Shown here: positions 44,588 to 52,332 of the stretch, one piece after another
How positions within the stretch are numbered: position 1 is the stretch's first letter
How the letters are laid out: the number at the start of each line of letters is the position of its first letter
NCBI GenBank assembly: GCA_963783085.1
Contig: CAWAMJ010000004.1
Coordinates: 62,001-126,000 of the forward strand
Origin: CAVYUC01 sp963783085
GTDB taxonomy: Bacteria; Bacteroidota; Bacteroidia; Bacteroidales; Prolixibacteraceae
DNA: 64,000 nucleotides
Reading direction: 5' to 3'
Position numbers and translations under genes: made by a program
Notes under the pieces: generated by a model
Seen by the model: only the letters and a program-made list of their open reading frames with translations
The model's database searches: none
What the model was told of the DNA's origin: nothing

Positions 44588-46123
44588 ATGAAAAAAATAA
44601 TCATCATATCCATTTTTGCAGTTCTTACCTCATTTGCGGGTATTGCAACAGCAACTAATTATCCGGATGAATATCTTGGTTTGCCCGGTGACAACATGAA
44701 TCTCTACGCGACAATGAAATTATTTCAGGAGTCGGAAACGCTGGAAGGTTTTGAAAGAAGCCTGAATGATCAAAATTCCCACATCAACAATCTCGACCTG
44801 AATGGAGATAATCTGGTGGATTATATCTCAGTGATGGATTATGTTGACGGCGATTATCATACCATCGTTTTAAGAACTCAACTGAATACGAATGAAACGC
44901 AGGATATAGCCGTTTTCACTGTTCAACGTTTCGATGACGGGACAGCCCGAATACAACTTATTGGTGACGAAGCGTTGTACGGCAAAAATTATATTGTTGA
45001 ACCAATATACGCCGACAGTCAGGAAACGCCGAATCCAGGTTACATAGGCAATACCACAGTAGTAACAACTCCGGCACCGGTGGCAGTTACCACTTACGAA
45101 GTTGCTACATGGCCAATCATCCGGTTTATTTACCGCCCGGGATATGTTTGCTGGCATTCCTCCTGGAGCTGGGGATATTATCCTTCCTATTGGGATCCGT
45201 GGCGTCCTTATTACTGGCATACATACTGGGGTTACCACAGCCACTTTAACAACTATTATTATGCACATTATCGTTATTGGGATCACTACCGGTCCCATCG
45301 GTATCACGATTTCTATTACAGTAATTTGCGGTCGCATGCTCCGGACGTTAACGACAGAATCAGTAAGGGAAGCTACAGAACAACATACTCCCGCCCTGAC
45401 CTGAGAAAAAGAGGAGACGAGCTTTACACAAGAACGGCCCGAAGGAGCACAGGATACCGGACTGAAAGTGCAAATCGCGGAAGAACGAACAGTACGCAGG
45501 CTGTAAAAAGCAGATCAGGCTACAATTCCAATTCAAAGTCAGGAAGACGAACGATTTCGCGCAGCCCGTCGCAGACACGGACAAATTCCCAAGTTAACAG
45601 GGGGACCGATTACACACGAAAATCGTCCACAATACGGTCCGGAAGATCCACTTCAAATTCAACCCGGGAAAGTAAAGGTGCGGTATCTCAACAGGGAACC
45701 TGGAGCAGTTCGACCTACAGGGGCGGAACCCGTTCTTCGGTAAGCGCCAACAGAAAAGCACCACAAAAATCGACCACAATCAGAAACAGCAGATCGTCGA
45801 CGTCATCTTCCGCCAATTCGAATTACAGGCAGCCCAAACGGTCATATTCTGAATATCCAAAAAAGTCGGCTACCAAACCGAGGGTTTCAACCCGATCTCC
45901 AAGATCAGGAAGTTCATACCGGCAGCCAGGTGTATCTTCCAGAAGTCATAGCACAAGCAGCAGAAGTTCGAGGCAGCCCGGTGTGTCTTCCAGAAGCCAT
46001 AGCTCCGGTAGCAGGAGTTCAGGAGTGAGTAGAAGCAGTCGTAGCTCAGGCAGCAGAAGTTCCGGTGTGAGCAGAAGCAGTCATTCCCGATCCTCTTCCG
46101 GCACTAGATCCGGACGCCGATAG
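44588..46123 (+). CDS. Exported low-complexity protein: Tyr/Trp/His-rich centre, Ser/Arg-rich repetitive tail
   Basis: The 511-residue product starts at the ATG at 44588 with a signal peptide (MKKIIIISIFAVLTSFAGIA). Residues about 25-150 form a globular domain with a LDLNGDNLVDYISVMDY segment that resembles a calcium-binding loop. Residues about 175-250 are very rich in Tyr, Trp and His; the remaining 260 are Ser/Arg-rich and end in DNA-level repeats (RQPGVSSRSHS twice, RSSGVSRSS-type twice). The tail is strongly basic. Bacteroidota have exported proteins of this shape but I cannot name the family or function. Confidence 0.75.
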   Translation: MKKIIIISIFAVLTSFAGIATATNYPDEYLGLPGDNMNLYATMKLFQESETLEGFERSLNDQNSHINNLDLNGDNLVDYISVMDYVDGDYHTIVLRTQLNTNETQDIAVFTVQRFDDGTARIQLIGDEALYGKNYIVEPIYADSQETPNPGYIGNTTVVTTPAPVAVTTYEVATWPIIRFIYRPGYVCWHSSWSWGYYPSYWDPWRPYYWHTYWGYHSHFNNYYYAHYRYWDHYRSHRYHDFYYSNLRSHAPDVNDRISKGSYRTTYSRPDLRKRGDELYTRTARRSTGYRTESANRGRTNSTQAVKSRSGYNSNSKSGRRTISRSPSQTRTNSQVNRGTDYTRKSSTIRSGRSTSNSTRESKGAVSQQGTWSSSTYRGGTRSSVSANRKAPQKSTTIRNSRSSTSSSANSNYRQPKRSYSEYPKKSATKPRVSTRSPRSGSSYRQPGVSSRSHSTSSRSSRQPGVSSRSHSSGSRSSGVSRSSRSSGSRSSGVSRSSHSRSSSGTRSGRR

Positions 46124-46152
46124 TTAAAAAATAATATTTACAAAAAAACTCG

Positions 46153-46305
46153 TTATCTAAAATATTTTAGCTCCCATGGTTTTCCGGTTGAAGTAAATCC
46201 TTTCCCTGAGGAATTATGCCGGCGTAGCCTGCCTTCCACATCATTCGTAGAGCCAATGTAATATTTATCGAGTTTTTGAGAATATAAAATATAACAGTAG
46301 TACAT
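46153..46305 (-). pseudogene. Truncated GIY-YIG endonuclease
   Basis: The 50-codon frame from 46305 reads MYYCYILYSQKLDKYYIGST, then NDVEGRLRRHNSSGKGF and ends KPWELKYFR at a stop. This is the N-terminal half of URI-type GIY-YIG proteins (usually 80-100 residues); the catalytic Tyr and Arg region is present but the C-terminal helices with the metal-binding Glu are missing. It lies just outside the tRNA-Val element. Confidence 0.75.
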
Positions 46306-46310
46306 CGTGC

Positions 46311-46343
46311 AAAAAAAGGCTAGTCGTGATTGACTAACCTTTT
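46311..46343 (-). terminator. Original terminator of tRNA-Val, now displaced
   Basis: On the minus strand AAAGGTTAGTC pairs with GACTAGCCTTT (one G-U) and runs into Ts. It lies immediately beyond the left copy of the 46-bp repeat, which holds the displaced tRNA 3' half, so before insertion it would have ended the tRNA-Val transcript. Confidence 0.7.
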
Positions 46344-46346
46344 GTT

Positions 46347-46392
46347 GTGGGAACTACTGGATTCGAACCAGTGACCCCCTGCTTGTAAGGCA
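46347..46392. repeat. Left attachment repeat (attL): displaced tRNA-Val 3' half
   Basis: These 46 bases are identical to 54250-54295. They correspond to the 3' half of tRNA-Val from the anticodon loop to just past the discriminator base. After base 46392 the sequence no longer matches the tRNA, so this copy is not a functional gene. Confidence 0.9.
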
Positions 46393-46503
46393 TAATATTA
46401 TTGTATTTTGTTCATATCAGTGTTTTATTATAATCCTTATAAAACCCATATTTCAAAGGGTTTTTAGTATTATTTTAATATTTGGATTTTATTAGTTTTT
46501 TCT

Positions 46504-46532
46504 TGTGCAAATTGTGCAAATTTTGTGCAAAT
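46504..46532. repeat. Left internal GTGCAAAT direct repeats (possible recombinase arm sites)
   Basis: TGTGCAAAT occurs at 46504-46512, 46513-46521 and 46524-46532. The 20-base block TGTGCAAATTTTGTGCAAAT (46513-46532) recurs exactly near the right end at 54185-54204. The location between attL and the integrase start fits arm-type binding sites or an operator of int. The rest of 46393-46568 is AT-rich without a gene. Confidence 0.65.
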
Positions 46533-46568
46533 TTTTTTATCTTCGTTTTAGCATAAAAGATAAACGAT

Positions 46569-47816
46569 ATGAATACCGATATTTCGATTGTTCTGGATAC
46601 CCGTAGGGGAAAAAAGAACGAAACCTATCCTGTCAAAATTCGTGTTTATTCCCGGTTACTTCAAAAAGCCAAAATGTATTCAACCGGATTCGATATGACA
46701 AAAAAAGAATTTGAAAGTGTTTGGCAAACCGAAAAACCACGTGTTAAACATCAGGAAACAAGAAACCTGTTAGATGCAATGAGAGTAAAGGCAGTTGAAG
46801 CGGCAAAAAAAACAGAACCATTTTCCTTTGAAAACTTTGAAAAAAAGATGCACCGGCGCAAAGGTGACGGCAAAAATGTTATCTACCATTACAATCAAAG
46901 GATTCAGCACTTCAAAGACCTGAAAAGATACGGAACTGCCGAAACTTACGATTTGAGTTTGAAATCAATACTGAAATTTATTACCGATATTAAAAAAGTT
47001 GAACCTTCAAATTTGCCCTTTGGCAAAATTACACCGGCTTTCCTTAACAAATATGAAAACTACATGTTGGAAAAAGGCAAAAGCGAAACCACTGTTTCGA
47101 TGTATTTGCGCGCTTTACGTGCCGTATTTAATAACGCTATAAGGGAAAATGAAGTTTCGGACGATATTTACCCGTTCGGCAAAAATAAGTATGAAATACC
47201 AGCCGGAAACGCTGTTAAAAAGGCATTGAGTAAACCACAACTGAAAGTTTTATTTAATGCAGAACCAGCTACACCGGAGCAGGAAAAAGCAAAGGATTTT
47301 TGGTTTTTCAGTTTCGTATGCAATGGAATGAATATAAATGATATTGCGATGTTGAAATATAAAAACATTAAAGGAAATACCATTGAATACAAACGAGCCA
47401 AAACCCGCCAAACTGCTAAAAAGAAAAGCACAACAATAGTGGTTTATTTAACGGAGTTATCGAAACAAGTTATTGAAAAATACGGGAATGAAGATAAAAG
47501 CCCGAATAACTTTGTATTTTCAATAATTGATGAGGCGATGAAGCCGGAGCAGATTAAACCACGAATTAAAGCATTCACCCGTTTTGTAAACCAGCATATT
47601 AAACTACTGGCAAAAGCAAACGAATTGCCGGAGGACATTTCAACATATTACGCCCGGCATACATTCGCCACGCTTTCAATACAGGGAGGCGCAAGCATGG
47701 AATTTGTCCGTGAAGCATTCGGACACCAAAATATTACAACTACTCAAAACTATTTTGCCGGATTTGAAGATGAAACAAAAAAACAGATTGTTGAAAATCT
47801 ACTAAATTTTGAATAG
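46569..47816 (+). CDS. Tyrosine recombinase (site-specific integrase)
   Basis: The 415-residue enzyme has an N-terminal arm-binding domain (about 1-90), a SAM-like core-binding domain (about 95-205) and a catalytic domain. The late motifs are clear: ARHTFAT with its Arg (near 360), GHQNITTTQNYF with the His and nucleophile Tyr (near 395). The usual first Arg is not seen: the segment reads NGMNINDIAMLKY where most members have an Arg after Gly-x. Similar departures are known in Bacteroides conjugative-element integrases such as IntDOT. It should catalyse integration and excision at tRNA-Val. Confidence 0.95.
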   Translation: MNTDISIVLDTRRGKKNETYPVKIRVYSRLLQKAKMYSTGFDMTKKEFESVWQTEKPRVKHQETRNLLDAMRVKAVEAAKKTEPFSFENFEKKMHRRKGDGKNVIYHYNQRIQHFKDLKRYGTAETYDLSLKSILKFITDIKKVEPSNLPFGKITPAFLNKYENYMLEKGKSETTVSMYLRALRAVFNNAIRENEVSDDIYPFGKNKYEIPAGNAVKKALSKPQLKVLFNAEPATPEQEKAKDFWFFSFVCNGMNINDIAMLKYKNIKGNTIEYKRAKTRQTAKKKSTTIVVYLTELSKQVIEKYGNEDKSPNNFVFSIIDEAMKPEQIKPRIKAFTRFVNQHIKLLAKANELPEDISTYYARHTFATLSIQGGASMEFVREAFGHQNITTTQNYFAGFEDETKKQIVENLLNFE

Positions 47817-47912
47817 ATAATTTTTGTACTACACCGCGGTTGGATAAAAGCATATTAAATCTTATTTTTAACAAAAAACAAATTCAGTTGACTAATCTCA
47901 GGCAAAAATAAA

Positions 47913-48194
47913 ATGGAAATATTTTTCGGATGGATTATTCTTTCCTTTTTTGTTGCAATTATTGGTAAGGATAGAAAAATTGGTTTCTTAGGTACTCTTT
48001 TTTTATCTCTGATATTAAGTCCTATTGTTGGGGCAATATTTGCCCTTGCCTCCGAACGGAAATTAAATACTGACAATATGTATAAATGCCCATATTGCGC
48101 AGAATTTATAAAAAAAGAAGCAATAATTTGCAAGCATTGTGGTAAGTCTTTAGAGAACAATTCCGATTTTGACATTGATAGATTTAGAAAATAA
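47913..48194 (+). CDS. Small membrane protein with C-terminal zinc ribbon
   Basis: The 93-residue protein has two short hydrophobic segments (about 3-18 and 25-45, FLGTLFLSLILSPIVGAIFA) and a zinc ribbon CPYCAEFIKKEAIICKHCGK. Its first 50 residues closely resemble those of the next gene. Function is unknown. Confidence 0.78.
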   Translation: MEIFFGWIILSFFVAIIGKDRKIGFLGTLFLSLILSPIVGAIFALASERKLNTDNMYKCPYCAEFIKKEAIICKHCGKSLENNSDFDIDRFRK

Positions 48195-48205
48195 AAATAC
48201 CAGAT

Positions 48206-48814
48206 ATGATTTTAGCGTGGATACTGCTCTCGTTTGTCGTTGCGATTATTGGCACCGACAGAAAAATTGGTTATTGGGGAACTTTTTTTCTTTCCTTGTT
48301 ACTAAGTCCAATTATCGGTGCAATATTCGCACTCGCTTCAGAAAGAAAAAGTAAAAGTAAAAGTGAAATTGAAAAATTACCCCAAGAAACTTATAATTTT
48401 TATAGTTACGCACGGAAAGAATTTAAAAAGGGAAATTTTAACCAAGCCATAAATTTTTTGAATGATGCAAAGAAACTTAGTCCAAGGTCGCCTCTTATTT
48501 TAATTAATCTGGCCATTTGCCATGCAGGAATAAAAGATAAAGAAAAAGGATTTTATTATTTAGATAAGGCTGTACAATACGGTTATAAGAATTTCCAACA
48601 TATCCAGCAACAAAATATTTTGTCTTTTTTAAGGCAACAACCAGAATTTAATGCGTTTGTTGAGAATGGTTACAGGCTTCCTAAAGATTCTAACAAGGAT
48701 GATCAAAATGATTCAGTAGCGAAACTTGAAAAACTTGCACAATTAAAAGAAAAAGGTATTCTAACCGATATTGAGTTTGAAATTGAAAAGAAAAAAATAA
48801 TTAATCAACAATAG
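48206..48814 (+). CDS. Membrane-anchored TPR protein with SHOCT-like tail
   Basis: The 202-residue protein shares its N-terminal membrane part with the preceding gene (IGTDRKIGYWGTFFLSLLLS), followed by TPR-type helices (about 65-145, FKKGNFNQAINFLNDAKKL) and a C-terminal SHOCT-like helix pair (AKLEKLAQLKEKGILTDIEF). It starts 11 bases after its neighbour. The two look like a duplicated anchor with different cytoplasmic modules. Confidence 0.8.
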   Translation: MILAWILLSFVVAIIGTDRKIGYWGTFFLSLLLSPIIGAIFALASERKSKSKSEIEKLPQETYNFYSYARKEFKKGNFNQAINFLNDAKKLSPRSPLILINLAICHAGIKDKEKGFYYLDKAVQYGYKNFQHIQQQNILSFLRQQPEFNAFVENGYRLPKDSNKDDQNDSVAKLEKLAQLKEKGILTDIEFEIEKKKIINQQ

Positions 48815-48909
48815 GTTTTCATTTCGCGCACGTATAGATGCAAGAAAAATCATGCAAATTCAATTGAAAAACTATTAATTTCCTTCACGCGTAATAAGTC
48901 GGGAAAAAA

Positions 48910-49221
48910 TTATGCTATTTCAATTATTGCATTTCCTATCCCGAACTGTCTGTTTAATTCAAATTCTGCTATTTTCTTTTGTAAGTTTTTATTCATCTCG
49001 TGTTTCAAATCATTCCAAAGTATCATTAATTCAGGGTTGTCTTGGTATCTATTAGCCAGATATGGCAATGTTCTTAAAGTTGATAATCCTATTGACCGGT
49101 GCAATTCCGGATAATTGAAAATTTGTTTGTCTTTTATTTCCTTAATAGCTTTTGTAAAAATCCGTTTAACTTTCTCAGGTGGATATTTCAAATGATTTTT
49201 GTTATTAAAAGGCGCAGACAT
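48910..49221 (-). CDS. Hypothetical protein of the integrative element
   Basis: The 103-residue charged helical protein (IFNYPELHRSIGLSTLRTLP may be helix-turn-helix-like) has no signal or membrane span. I do not recognise it. It is the last gene of the minus-strand group of the element. Confidence 0.6.
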   Translation of the reverse strand: MSAPFNNKNHLKYPPEKVKRIFTKAIKEIKDKQIFNYPELHRSIGLSTLRTLPYLANRYQDNPELMILWNDLKHEMNKNLQKKIAEFELNRQFGIGNAIIEIA

Positions 49222-49282
49222 AGCTAATATCTATTAAAATCATAAATTTAATAAATTAAATCTATAATTCTATAATATCAAA

Positions 49283-49308
49283 AACCTTATACGCGTATGT
49301 ATAAGGTT
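49283..49308. promoter_or_regulatory. Perfect 10-bp inverted repeat
   Basis: AACCTTATAC (49283-49292) and GTATAAGGTT (49299-49308) flank a 6-base spacer. It lies 62 bases upstream of the 48910-49221 gene start on the minus strand. It may be an operator; on the minus strand it is followed by TTTG only, so it is a poor terminator. Confidence 0.45.
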
Positions 49309-49466
49309 CTAAAAAACCATGCAAATTCAATATTTGGCACTTGCAGATAGGAATAAAAGTCAAATAAAAAAGGGGTGGGTGGCCATTGGCGAAAAATGAA
49401 CTGAAACTATTTTTCGAATTGGAATAATCAAATTATCTCCCCTGTTTTTTTGGGTACACCCCATTT

Positions 49467-49727
49467 TTACATTTCGCTTAATCTTTCCATTGCTTTTACA
49501 GAACATTTAAAAGTCCACGCCCAAATGCCAAATGCTTTTGAGGTTGGATAGCTTTCACAATTGAACCGTTTATTGATTTTTAGCCTGAAAACTTCATAAT
49601 GGGTAATTGTACCATTTGAACCTACTTCGTAGCAAAAACCCTGTTTCGTCTTGCTCAAAAGCGAAAATTCATATCCTTTTACCTCTCCCTTTCCAGAAAA
49701 ATGTTCTGGCAGTTGTTTAAACCTCAT
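49467..49727 (-). CDS. Hypothetical protein of the integrative element
   Basis: The 86-residue protein (MRFKQLPEHFSGKGEVKGYE) has no recognised domain. Its start overlaps the stop of the 56-residue gene upstream, an ATGAGGTTTAA arrangement that indicates translational coupling. Confidence 0.6.
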   Translation of the reverse strand: MRFKQLPEHFSGKGEVKGYEFSLLSKTKQGFCYEVGSNGTITHYEVFRLKINKRFNCESYPTSKAFGIWAWTFKCSVKAMERLSEM

Positions 49728-49887
49728 CTGTGTAAATGGTTTTTATTAACTGATATTTACCATTGCGAATCTCAAAAACATCGTTTAGCGTTGCAAAATC
49801 ACAAAGAGTGTTGATTTTTTCCATCAACTGCGTTAATGGTTCTCTGACTTCGTTTTCCAATTTTCTGATACTTTCTTTCGTGTTCAT
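49717..49887 (-). CDS. Small helical protein, 56 residues
   Basis: The frame from ATG 49887 reads MNTKESIRKLENEVREPLTQ and ends at 49717. It is charged and helical. The 2-base gap to the upstream polymerase-like gene and the 11-base overlap with the next gene support that it is real. Function unknown. Confidence 0.55.
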   Translation of the reverse strand: MNTKESIRKLENEVREPLTQLMEKINTLCDFATLNDVFEIRNGKYQLIKTIYTDEV

Positions 49888-49889
49888 GA

Positions 49890-51216
49890 TTATAATTTTT
49901 TAAGTGGGTGAATATGAAATTGAGGTACAACATTAAAATGTGTGGCAAATACTTTTGAAATTATCTCTGTTGATTTATCAGCATGTTTTGCCTCAACAAT
50001 AACAGAATCATGTATTGTTAATGGTACAATTCCGGCGTTTACAAGCTCTTTTGCTATGCAGTCGATAAAAATATAGCTCTCAACTTTTTGAAGGAATACA
50101 GGCAAAATTTTGTGGTCTTTACGCTTTAATATTTCTGTTGCTTCTGTCTCAATGGGAAAACTGTTTTAAATTCCTGCTTATCTTTTTTGTATGGGATTAT
50201 TCTCTTATAATCACTGTAAACAACATTTTGAGAAAACAGAATCCCGAACATTTTTTCTTTAATATCCTCACGTGAATATTTTCCGTTAAAATGTTTTACA
50301 ATGTGTTCGTAAAGACGGCCCGAATTAACACTTTCGGAAAAGGCGTTTAAATTCACCAAATTTGATTTTTTTTGATTCGGGTGAATTTTTAGAACTTGCT
50401 TAACTGCCTTAATTCTAAATCTTTAACAACATCAAAAATTAAAAATTGACCACATAATAAGGTATTGTTATTTGGTATTTGTGTTTTAGATACAATATGT
50501 TGTATTAATTGATTTAAAAAGAATAGTTGAGAATTTTTCAGGTCAATACTAACAAAATCCCCGATTATAAAATTTCTCATTTCTCTTTTTAGATTTGTAA
50601 GATTGGTATTTAGCCGGTTATTCGTTTTGCTTCGTTTAAAATAACGCTGTCGTTTGTCCATGAAAGCATTTAACTGCAATGTATAAATCAACTGCGTTTG
50701 TTTACAGGTTACAGTGGAAATGTATTCCATTGCTTCGTTCATATCAATCTCCACATTCATAAACTGGTTCTTCATTGTGTAAAGATGAGGCTCCAACCTG
50801 TTATAGTGTGCTTTCCGGTTGAGGTGCTTTTTATGCAATCTGGCAAATAGTTTTGTTTGCGGTGGAACTATTTCCCGGTTGAGGTCGAAAGTAAATTTTG
50901 GATTCAGTTTGTAATGCAGTTTCTTTTTTCCTGGTCTTGCATCATTGTCTGATATTATAAATTCACCATTTTTTAAATATTTCAGATAATTATCAGTATT
51001 ACAATTAATTACAGCCTTTAAATACTTTGAGTTTATACAACTAAAACCATCGGATTCTTTTTTTGCAAACAGTTGTTTGTTAACCATGTAATGAATAATG
51101 AAATAAAAATCCAGCATTTCATATCTAAAGCTTGGAGGTTGCAACGAAAAACAACGCTCCAAACTTTTCTTAATATCGGTTGGCACAATCAAATAATATG
51201 GTTTGTGGACCTTCAT
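49890..51216 (-). pseudogene. Family-A DNA polymerase-like gene broken by two frameshifts
   Basis: Three frames in series form one protein of about 440 residues. Frame 1 (51216-50389) ends soon after DFVSIDLKNSQLFFLNQL, resembling polymerase motif A. Frame 2 (to 50126) holds SREDIKEKMFGILFS, very like motif B (R-x3-K-x3-FG). Frame 3 (from about 50165 to 49890) holds PLTIHDSVIVE, like motif C with its His-Asp. Single-base shifts near 50400-50410 and near a T/C run at about 50155-50165 reconnect them. No exonuclease domain is seen. The family call is inferred from three motifs in order. Confidence 0.6.
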
Positions 51217-51407
51217 CAGAAATTAAATGAAAGTTGCGGATTCACAGGAACCAAAGCCGGGTTTGTTGTCCATTCTGTTGCAACGTGGTTAGTAATCCTG
51301 CATTTTCTTTCTCTGGTTGGAAATATTCTGTTTTGCTCTTTTAACATGCCAACATACCAGCATACATTTTCGCGCATTATTCCGGTTGAAACATCAACCT
51401 CTTTCAT
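51216..51407 (-). CDS. Small conserved-looking element protein
   Basis: The 63-residue protein (MKEVDVSTGIMRENVCWYVG then RKCRITNHVATEWTTNPALV) may be a small DNA-binding protein of the kind found in Bacteroidota prophage and mobile elements. Its TGA stop overlaps the ATG of the polymerase-like gene, supporting translational coupling. Family not certain. Confidence 0.55.
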   Translation of the reverse strand: MKEVDVSTGIMRENVCWYVGMLKEQNRIFPTRERKCRITNHVATEWTTNPALVPVNPQLSFNF

Positions 51408-51466
51408 CGTTTGTGGTAATTGATAAAACGATTTATAGACAATTAGTAGTTGGTCTTGAAATTTCT

Positions 51467-51530
51467 TATCTTTGTCAGTATAAAATCTTTTATGCTGGCC
51501 CGCGTCCAGTTGGCCGCGGCTTTTCTCTTT
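51467..51530 (+). ncRNA. Candidate short transcript (promoter box plus hairpin)
   Basis: On the plus strand TATCTTTG (51467-51474) fits the -7 box, and about 25 bases further a GC-rich hairpin (CCGCG 51500-51504 with CGCGG 51515-51519) is followed by CTTTTCTCTTTT. A transcript of about 50 bases would result. There is no good -33 box, so this is weak. Confidence 0.25.
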
Positions 51531-51536
51531 TGTCCC

Positions 51537-51902
51537 TCATCGTTGCGCTTTCCTTCCTTTAGAAACCAAAAAATCGTCTACTTCCTTTTCAATTTCGGAT
51601 TTGGATTTAACCTTTATCGATTGTAACCATTCTCGTCAATTTCGGACTTTTAAGGAAATACCATGTTTTTAGCTTTTATGAAATGTCCGGGCGAGTTCCC
51701 GTTTAGCAAGTTTATAAACCGTACTTTTGGCAGGTTTCTCCGGCAGATATTCGCAAAGCTCATTAATATCTAACCAGCGATCTGTTTCTGGTTGTTGCAC
51801 TTGGTTATTTAATCTGATAATAACCTTTTAATTTGCTCCAGTTTTTCAGATAACCGGTTAAACTTTTGTGGAATAATTTTCGAAAGTTAATCCTTGTACC
51901 AT
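51537..51902 (-). pseudogene. HTH_17/excisionase-like gene with several frameshifts
   Basis: Read from ATG 51902 and joined over shifts, the product contains a leading coiled-coil (RLSEKLEQIKRLLSD), an excisionase-type helix-turn-helix (WLDINELCEYLPEKPAKSTV) and a C-terminal EIDEWLQSIKVKS ... DDFLVSKGRKAQR. At least three shifts or stops break it (near 51805-51870 twice and near 51650). In intact form this would be the regulator or excisionase of the element. Confidence 0.6.
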
Positions 51903-51940
51903 GTTAAAATAATTTTTGTTAAACATGATGCAAGTAATAA

Positions 51941-51972
51941 TGCGAGGTAACGGGTTACGTAACCGGGTAACG
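51941..51972. promoter_or_regulatory. Palindrome cluster upstream of the HTH gene
   Basis: The perfect 12-base palindrome GGTTACGTAACC (51953-51964) is flanked by GGTAACG and GGTAACGC. Related GGTAAC and GGTTAC words recur at about 52107-52122. The position just upstream of the excisionase-like gene fits an operator array. Confidence 0.45.
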
Positions 51973-51973
51973 C

Positions 51974-52104
51974 TTATTCATAGTACCCATTATCTTTGAA
52001 AAAATCTATTGTTTCTTTAAGGTGTTTCATGTCATCTTCAGCTATTTGTATCGCTTTCTTATTTTTTTTTATAAATGGCAAATATTTTTTTTATCTTCTG
52101 TCAT
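51974..52104 (-). pseudogene. Decayed short reading frame
   Basis: A helical end KKAIQIAEDDMKHLKETID then FFKDNGYYE to the stop at 51974 can be joined by a single shift in a run of As to an ATG at 52104. It may be a small accessory gene. The rest of 52105-52332 is AT-rich and shows nothing else. Confidence 0.3.
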
Positions 52105-52332
52105 GGGGGTAACTGGGGGGTTACTTTTGCATAAATTCTAATTCATTATTATTGTTTTCTTTACCTCTATATTTTATTTTGTATATAAGATACGTTTCCT
52201 TTTGAAGTCAAATTTTGTATCGATGCTGAATTTCCCCTCATTGCACTATTATATTGTTTTCAGTTCAGTAAAGAAAGTCTATTTACAAACGAAGACCCGT
52301 CTTATTTTCCTGTGCTTTCAAATTCATTTGCT

